Positions 13,296 to 17,870 of a stretch of 17,870 nt of DNA are shown here, piece after piece. Location: the NCBI GenBank assembly GCA_030614245.1, contig JAUWKK010000013.1, positions 1 through 17,870 of the forward strand, written 5' to 3'. The translations under genes and the position numbers were made by a program. Position 1 is the first letter of the stretch, and every line of letters begins with the position of its first letter. The notes under the pieces were generated by a model that was given only the letters and a program-made list of their open reading frames with translations, did not search any database and was not told the origin of the DNA. This DNA comes from Planctomycetota bacterium. GTDB taxonomy: Bacteria; Planctomycetota; PUPC01; JABMSA01; JAUWKK01.

Positions 13296-13934
13296 ATGCA
13301 TATTGTGACCAGGCGAACGGGTTCGTCCCGGCTGCTGATTGTTTTGTGCTTGAGTCTTGTCTTGGCCCTTTGCGGGTGTGGAACCAAGAAGATGACTTTA
13401 CCCGGCCGTTCGGCGTCGGAGCAATTGCTGATCTCGGCGGCGGCCGACCGTGCGATTGACGGCTCGAACGTGTTCAGCATTCGCGGCAAGAAGGTTTTCT
13501 TCGACCCGTCGGCGATTGCCACGACGGACAAGGCTTATGTGACGGCCCAGTGGCGTGCGGCGCTGGCCCGGCAGGGCGCTCTCTTGCAGGCGAAGGAGGA
13601 GGCCGAACTGGCGATCGTGCCCCGTGCCGGGGCGTTGTCGATAGACCGGACAATCTGGCTCTTCGGGCTCCCCTCGATGACGCTGCCGATCCCGATGGCG
13701 GGCAACATCGAACTGCCCGAGCTTGCGCTCTTCAAGATGGTCACTCACACGGCAGTGGCGAAGTTCGCCGCGCTGGCAACCGATCTGAAGGACGGCTCCT
13801 GCGTCTTCGAGACGGGTCAGCATTTCGCGCGGGCACGCGAGCGAAGTTTCTGGTTCCTCCTGTTCGGGCCGTTCACATTCAGCGACGCCGCGAAGAATCC
13901 ACAGAAACCGTTTCAGCCGGACAGTCAGCACTAA
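13296..13934 (+). CDS. Lipoprotein of unknown function
   Basis: A 212-residue predicted lipoprotein. The basic N-terminus and hydrophobic stretch (about 12-25) end in the lipobox L25-C26-G27-C28, so C28 would be acylated after signal peptidase II cleavage. The mature part has an SASEQLLISAAADRAIDG segment right after the anchor, which recalls planctomycete lipoproteins of a DUF6655-like type. I name that only from memory of the pattern. A hydrophobic aromatic segment SFWFLLFGPFTF lies close to the C-terminus. The start is chosen by GGAGGAAAG 6-13 nt upstream of the ATG at 13296, against a longer frame beginning at 13269. It is followed after 12 bp by the hexuloisomerase gene, but a functional link is not apparent. 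Location: periplasmic face of the inner or outer membrane. Confidence 0.8.
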   Translation: MHIVTRRTGSSRLLIVLCLSLVLALCGCGTKKMTLPGRSASEQLLISAAADRAIDGSNVFSIRGKKVFFDPSAIATTDKAYVTAQWRAALARQGALLQAKEEAELAIVPRAGALSIDRTIWLFGLPSMTLPIPMAGNIELPELALFKMVTHTAVAKFAALATDLKDGSCVFETGQHFARARERSFWFLLFGPFTFSDAAKNPQKPFQPDSQH

Positions 13935-13946
13935 AGAAGACTGTCG

Positions 13947-14486
13947 ATGCATGAGAAGATAGAGCAGGTGCTGGGCGAAATATCGGAAGTGCTCCGCGGC
14001 GTATCACCGGGCGCGGTCGACGTGCTGGCCGAGGCCGTGGTCGGCGCGCCTCGTGTGTTTCTGGCCGGCCTCGGGCGGTCGGGCCTGATGGCGCGAGCTT
14101 TTGCCATGCGTCTGACGCATCTGGGGCTGGTCTCACACGTGATGGGCGAGGTGACGGCCCCGGCGATCGGACAAGACGATCTGCTCGTGGCCTGTTCGGG
14201 GAGCGGCGCCACCGCGGCGGTGGTTATGGCCGCCGGGACAGCTCATGCGGCCGGGGCGAAGGTCCTCGCGGTCACCGGCGGGGCCGATACGCCGCTTGCA
14301 TCAGCGGCGGACGCGGTCATAGTGCTGCCGTTCGATCCGTCACGGCGGCCGGATGACGGCCAATTCGGTGGCTGCGCATTCGAGCAGTCGCTGCTGATCT
14401 TCTTCGACGCGGTCATCTTGCGTTTGATGCAGCGCCTCGGGCAGACGCATTCCGCGATGCATGCGCGACACGCCAACCTGCCATGA
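13947..14486 (+). CDS. hxlB: 6-phospho-3-hexuloisomerase (SIS domain)
   Basis: A 179-residue single-SIS-domain isomerase with the normal family length. The sugar-phosphate site shows AGLGRSGLMARAF (40-52) and CSGSG (83-87). The C-terminal helix FEQSLLIFFDAVI (145-157) and the closing AMHARHANLP match the hallmark MLHARHANLE end of HxlB/PHI proteins. It interconverts D-arabino-hex-3-ulose 6-phosphate and fructose 6-phosphate, the second step of the ribulose monophosphate pathway for formaldehyde fixation, or in reverse provides ribulose 5-phosphate. The partner synthase gene hxlA is not in the window. The gene lies 12 bp after the lipoprotein gene on the same strand and ends 13 bp from the convergent kinase gene. 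Shine-Dalgarno is weak (AAGAAG). Confidence 0.9.
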   Translation: MHEKIEQVLGEISEVLRGVSPGAVDVLAEAVVGAPRVFLAGLGRSGLMARAFAMRLTHLGLVSHVMGEVTAPAIGQDDLLVACSGSGATAAVVMAAGTAHAAGAKVLAVTGGADTPLASAADAVIVLPFDPSRRPDDGQFGGCAFEQSLLIFFDAVILRLMQRLGQTHSAMHARHANLP

Positions 14487-14490
14487 ATCG

Positions 14491-14510
14491 CTGCCCGGCT
14501 CAGCGGGCAG
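14491..14510. terminator. Hairpin between convergent genes
   Basis: CTGCCCG, loop GCTCAG, CGGGCAG is a perfect 7-bp stem centred between the hxlB stop (14486) and the stop of the minus-strand kinase (14500-14502); it includes the kinase's last codons. Its place suits a shared bidirectional terminator. No T-tract is present on either side. Confidence 0.5.
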
Positions 14511-17500
14511 GGGCGTCCCGGCCTCGGCTATCGAGCAGGTCTCGCACGGTCTGGGCGATATCCTTCGGGCTGAAGGGCTTGCTCAACAGGTTCACGTCCT
14601 CGTCTACGATGCCGTGATGGACGATCGTGTTCTCGGTGTATCCCGAGATGTACAGGACAGCAATATCCGGCCGCTCGGCGACAAGGCGTGCGGCAAGCTG
14701 CGGCCCGCTTACGTCGGGCATTACCACGTCCGTGATAAGCAGATCGATAGGCCCGTCGAATCTCCCGCACAAGGCAATCGCCTCCTCGGCGCCATCCGCT
14801 TCGATGATGGTGTAGCCGCAGTCCCTCAGGACGCGGACGACCAGCCTCCTGACGGCATGTTCGTCTTCTGCCACCACAATAGTTTCGTCACCCGCTGCAA
14901 GCCCGTATTCAGCAAATTCCTCCCTTACCGCTTCTTTCGGCGGGTCCTTCCGGGGAAGGTAGACAGTGAACGCGGCTCCCTTGCCGGGTTCGCTGGCGGC
15001 AGAGATGACACCGCCGCTCTGCATGACGAACCCGTATACCATTGGAAGTCCCAGGCCGGTGCCCTTGCCGACGGGTTTAGTTGTGAAGAACGGATCGTAG
15101 ATGTGCTCCAGGGTCTCTTCATCCATTCCGACGCCGGTATCGCTTATCGAGAACGTCACGTAGTGCCCGGTTGCGGCACCCGGTAGATGCTGCACGTCCG
15201 CTTCGTTTAACTCCACGTTCGCCGTTGCGATGGTCAGCCGGCCGCCCTGTGGCATTGCGTCGCGGGCGTTCACAGCCATGTTTATGATCGCCTGTTCCAC
15301 CTGAACAGTATCCACTTCCACCCAGCCCAGGTCCCCTGCCGGGCTTATCGTCAGCCTGATATCCTCACCGATCATGTGCGCCAGAGTATCTGCCATTTTC
15401 GCGATAACACGATTAAGGTTCACGCTCTGCGGCCGCAGCATCTGCTTGCGGCTGAATGACAGCAGCCCGTCCACCATCGACTCCGACCGCTCCGCCGCAC
15501 GGCTTATCTCCAGCGCCAGCTTGCCCGTCGGACTCTCTTCCCCGAGCTCCCGCAGAATCAGCTCGCAATATCCCTTCACGCCCGTCAGTTGATTGTTGAA
15601 GTCGTGCGCGATACCCCCCGCCAACCGTCCCATCGCCTCCATCTTAACCGCTTGCTGTAACTGCGCCTCCAGCATCTTCCGACCGCTCACGTCCCGCGCG
15701 ATGAGCGTGACGAACTCCCCTTCACCGCTCTGCCACCGCGCTCCCGACACCTCGATCGGCACCTCGCTCCCGTCACGATGCAAACCCGCCAGCTCCACCG
15801 GCTCTCCTGCCGCCTCATCCTCTCCCGTTCCCAGCAAGCCATCCATCATCTTCTGGTAATTCTCAGCGAAATCGTGCGGGATCAGCATCGATACCGGCTT
15901 CCCTGTCGCTTCCTCGGGCGAATAGCCGAAAATGCTCCTCGCTCCCTCGTTCCAGAATGTGATGTTGAGGTCCCTGTCAACCGTGATGATGGCGTCGGTG
16001 GCTGTCTCGACGACCGACCTGAACCGGCTTTCGCTGTTTTCGAGGGCTTCCGTCGCGCGGGCGTTCCTCAGGGCGAGGGCGGCGAACTCGCCGAAGGCCG
16101 TGGCCATTCGCGCGTCGCCGTCGGTGAAGCCGCCGGGCTTGTTGGCCAGGCCGAGCAAGCCGACAACGTCTCCATCGATCACGAGTGGCGCAAACAGCAC
16201 GTTATCCAGCCGGACGTGCCCTTCGGGCATCAGCTCAGCCCAGTCGGTATTCTTGAAGTCATTGTGAAAAGCCGCCACCCCCTTCCTGTACACCATCTCG
16301 CGCATGCCGCGGATCGGCATCGGCAGGTTCGGATCAACAGTGCACTCGCGCCCGCCGGAATCGAGGAACAGGGTCTCGATCTCGTCGCCGTCTTTTGAGA
16401 GCAGGGCGACATACCCGGCCGTTGCGCCGCTGAGCGTCTTGCAGGAGCCGAGTACCTCCCGGGCAGCCACCTCGAAGGAGCGGGTCATGATTACGGCCCT
16501 GGAGCCGTCCAGGAGAGCGGCCGTCTCCGCCGCGCGGTTGCGGGCCTCTTCGAGGGCCTCCTCGCGGGCCTTTTCGGCCTGCCGGTGCTGTTCTTCAAGT
16601 TCGAGGTTATGCAGTGCAAGAGCCACGTCGTTGGCCACTTCTGACACCAGGTCCTGTTCTTCCGGAGAATCAGCCAGCTCTGCCGGGACGGACACGCCGA
16701 ACATCCCGTAGACTTCCCCGGCGTACTCCAGCCGTACGACAAGCGGCACACAGTTGGCATGGACGCACACAATTGGGCAACCAGCACAGACTTCCGGCGC
16801 GGGCCTGATCGCACGCGTACGTGCCTCCGCAATCACGTCCTCCCAGCAATTCGGGCGTTCACCTCGCATCAGCCGCTCGCGAAGCGGCTCGAAGCTCTCG
16901 CCTACCCCCGCTTCTGCCGTGTGAAGTGTCCCGTCCGCAGCACTTCCCTCAGCTATCCAGGCGTGATGATAGCCTCGGGCTTCCACAAGGCAACCGCACA
17001 CGCCCTGAACCAGCCGCGCGCGATCTTTTTCACGCGTGATAAGCTGGTTCACGTTCCTGATGCCCCGCAGCACGGCATTGAGGTGCCTGATGCGGTCCTC
17101 GTCAGCCTTGCGGGCGGTGATGTCCAGGAACAGATTGGCGAACTGTCCTTCCCTCGGGCAGTAGGCTATCACCTCGTAATGCTTGCCGAGTTCCTCGACG
17201 AAATGCTCGAACTGTGTCGCTTCACCGGTCAGGGCCACCTTGCCACAGGTTTCTATCCAGTACGAGTCGATGCCGGGCAGCACTTCGAGGACCGTCCTGC
17301 CGATGACGCCGTCTCTTTTCAGCCCGGTGAGGCGTTCAAACGCGGGGTTCGCCTCGAGGAAGCGATAGTCGCAGGGCTTCCCCGCATCGTCGCAGATGAT
17401 CTGGTTCAAGGAGAATCCTTCGCCGATCTCATCGAAGAGCGTCCGGTAGCGCTCCTCGCTCTTCTCGAGGGCCCGTTCGGCCTCGTACTGCCTGGTGACG

Positions 17501-17870
17501 TCGCGAAAGACCAGCACGACGCCGACGATGTTCCCGTTCGCCATCTTGATCGGCGCCGCACTGTCCGCGATCAGGTATTCCCTCCCGTCACGCGAGATCA
17601 GCATTGTATCGTTGGCAAGGCCGACTATGCTGCCATCGCGCAAGACGTGCTCGACGGGGTTCTCGGCTGGTTCGCGCGTGTGGGCGTTGACAATCTTGAA
17701 TACTTGGACCAGCAGCCGCCCGATCGCCTCCTCTCCCCAGCCGGTCAGTTCCCTGGCGGCATCGTTCATGAACGAAACCCGCCCGTGCCTGTCCGTCGCA
17801 ATCAGCGCGTCGCCGATGCTACGCATTGTGGTCGACAGCCATATCTCATTCTCGCGAAGGGCCTCGACCG
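14500..17870 (-). CDS. Hybrid sensor histidine kinase, PAS-PAS-GAF-GAF-PAS-HisKA-HATPase-REC, 5' end cut by window
   Basis: About 1,122 residues are visible and the frame stays open to the right edge (ALRENEIWLSTTMRSIGDALIATD), so the true start and possibly more sensor domains lie outside. Numbering from the internal Met at 17826: PAS at 1-115 and 120-240, GAF at 255-410 and 440-590, PAS at 597-715, HisKA with H741 in GGIAHDFNN, ATPase with the N box around N853, DTGVG (896-900) and GKGTGLGL (920-927), and receiver 982-1100 with D988/E989, D1033 and K1083. All catalytic residues are present, so autophosphorylation and intramolecular transfer to D1033 are expected. No membrane span is visible, hence a soluble sensor. 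The first GAF holds a cluster C347-x2-C350-x3-C354-x4-C359, potentially metal- or redox-linked. No output-domain partner is adjacent. Confidence 0.93.
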   Translation of the reverse strand, partial: VEALRENEIWLSTTMRSIGDALIATDRHGRVSFMNDAARELTGWGEEAIGRLLVQVFKIVNAHTREPAENPVEHVLRDGSIVGLANDTMLISRDGREYLIADSAAPIKMANGNIVGVVLVFRDVTRQYEAERALEKSEERYRTLFDEIGEGFSLNQIICDDAGKPCDYRFLEANPAFERLTGLKRDGVIGRTVLEVLPGIDSYWIETCGKVALTGEATQFEHFVEELGKHYEVIAYCPREGQFANLFLDITARKADEDRIRHLNAVLRGIRNVNQLITREKDRARLVQGVCGCLVEARGYHHAWIAEGSAADGTLHTAEAGVGESFEPLRERLMRGERPNCWEDVIAEARTRAIRPAPEVCAGCPIVCVHANCVPLVVRLEYAGEVYGMFGVSVPAELADSPEEQDLVSEVANDVALALHNLELEEQHRQAEKAREEALEEARNRAAETAALLDGSRAVIMTRSFEVAAREVLGSCKTLSGATAGYVALLSKDGDEIETLFLDSGGRECTVDPNLPMPIRGMREMVYRKGVAAFHNDFKNTDWAELMPEGHVRLDNVLFAPLVIDGDVVGLLGLANKPGGFTDGDARMATAFGEFAALALRNARATEALENSESRFRSVVETATDAIITVDRDLNITFWNEGARSIFGYSPEEATGKPVSMLIPHDFAENYQKMMDGLLGTGEDEAAGEPVELAGLHRDGSEVPIEVSGARWQSGEGEFVTLIARDVSGRKMLEAQLQQAVKMEAMGRLAGGIAHDFNNQLTGVKGYCELILRELGEESPTGKLALEISRAAERSESMVDGLLSFSRKQMLRPQSVNLNRVIAKMADTLAHMIGEDIRLTISPAGDLGWVEVDTVQVEQAIINMAVNARDAMPQGGRLTIATANVELNEADVQHLPGAATGHYVTFSISDTGVGMDEETLEHIYDPFFTTKPVGKGTGLGLPMVYGFVMQSGGVISAASEPGKGAAFTVYLPRKDPPKEAVREEFAEYGLAAGDETIVVAEDEHAVRRLVVRVLRDCGYTIIEADGAEEAIALCGRFDGPIDLLITDVVMPDVSGPQLAARLVAERPDIAVLYISGYTENTIVHHGIVDEDVNLLSKPFSPKDIAQTVRDLLDSRGRDAPAR

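Overview
The window is GC-rich, gene-dense bacterial chromosome. No rRNA or canonical tRNA gene and no complete insertion sequence is visible. Several traits point to an uncultured, at least facultatively anaerobic bacterium of the Planctomycetota (PVC) type. These are the many short palindromic repeats outside and inside genes, the anaerobic ribonucleotide reductase, the oxygen-sensitive dehydratase-activator family, and the 22-residue-repeat envelope protein. The taxonomic guess is weak inference.

Layout. (1) Bases 1-410 carry a 67-bp tandem array of stem-loops followed by further hairpins. (2) Bases 411-4223, minus strand, form a deoxynucleotide block: dCMP deaminase with its own strong sigma70-like promoter, then nrdR, nrdD and a glutaredoxin-like gene. 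nrdR and nrdD overlap by 4 bp. A pair of NrdR-box-like sites with a 15-bp linker lies in front of nrdR. (3) Bases 4477-9512, plus strand, form an envelope glycan block: GT2 polyprenyl-phosphate sugar synthase-like protein, GT9 heptosyltransferase-like protein, UPF0104/LPG-synthase-type membrane protein and a GT39/PMT-like membrane glycosyltransferase. A two-hairpin repeat is inserted in frame in the last gene. (4) Bases 9460-10114 are a decay zone with remnants of an Acr3 arsenite permease and a short-chain dehydrogenase. (5) Bases 10233-11823, minus strand, hold two unrecognised small proteins and a membrane-anchored protein of nine 22-residue repeats. (6) Bases 11824-12156 contain a degenerate 66-69 bp repeat and hairpins. 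(7) Bases 12157-12936 encode a 2-hydroxyacyl-CoA dehydratase activator. An 81-nt tRNA-sized structured element lies upstream of it. (8) Bases 13296-14486, plus strand, encode a lipoprotein and a 6-phospho-3-hexuloisomerase. (9) Bases 14500-17870, minus strand, hold a hybrid PAS/GAF histidine kinase running off the right edge.

How the genes work together. Block 2 supplies and regulates DNA precursors: the deaminase feeds dUMP for dTTP, NrdD makes deoxynucleotides, the redoxin probably re-reduces it, and NrdR senses nucleotide state. Block 3 looks like a pathway that charges a polyprenyl phosphate with a sugar and transfers it outside the membrane. The remaining genes look functionally independent.

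Most worth a second look: an NrdD without a recognisable glycyl-radical motif and without nrdG in view, the in-frame palindromic insertion, the tRNA-like element, and the 22-residue repeat protein.
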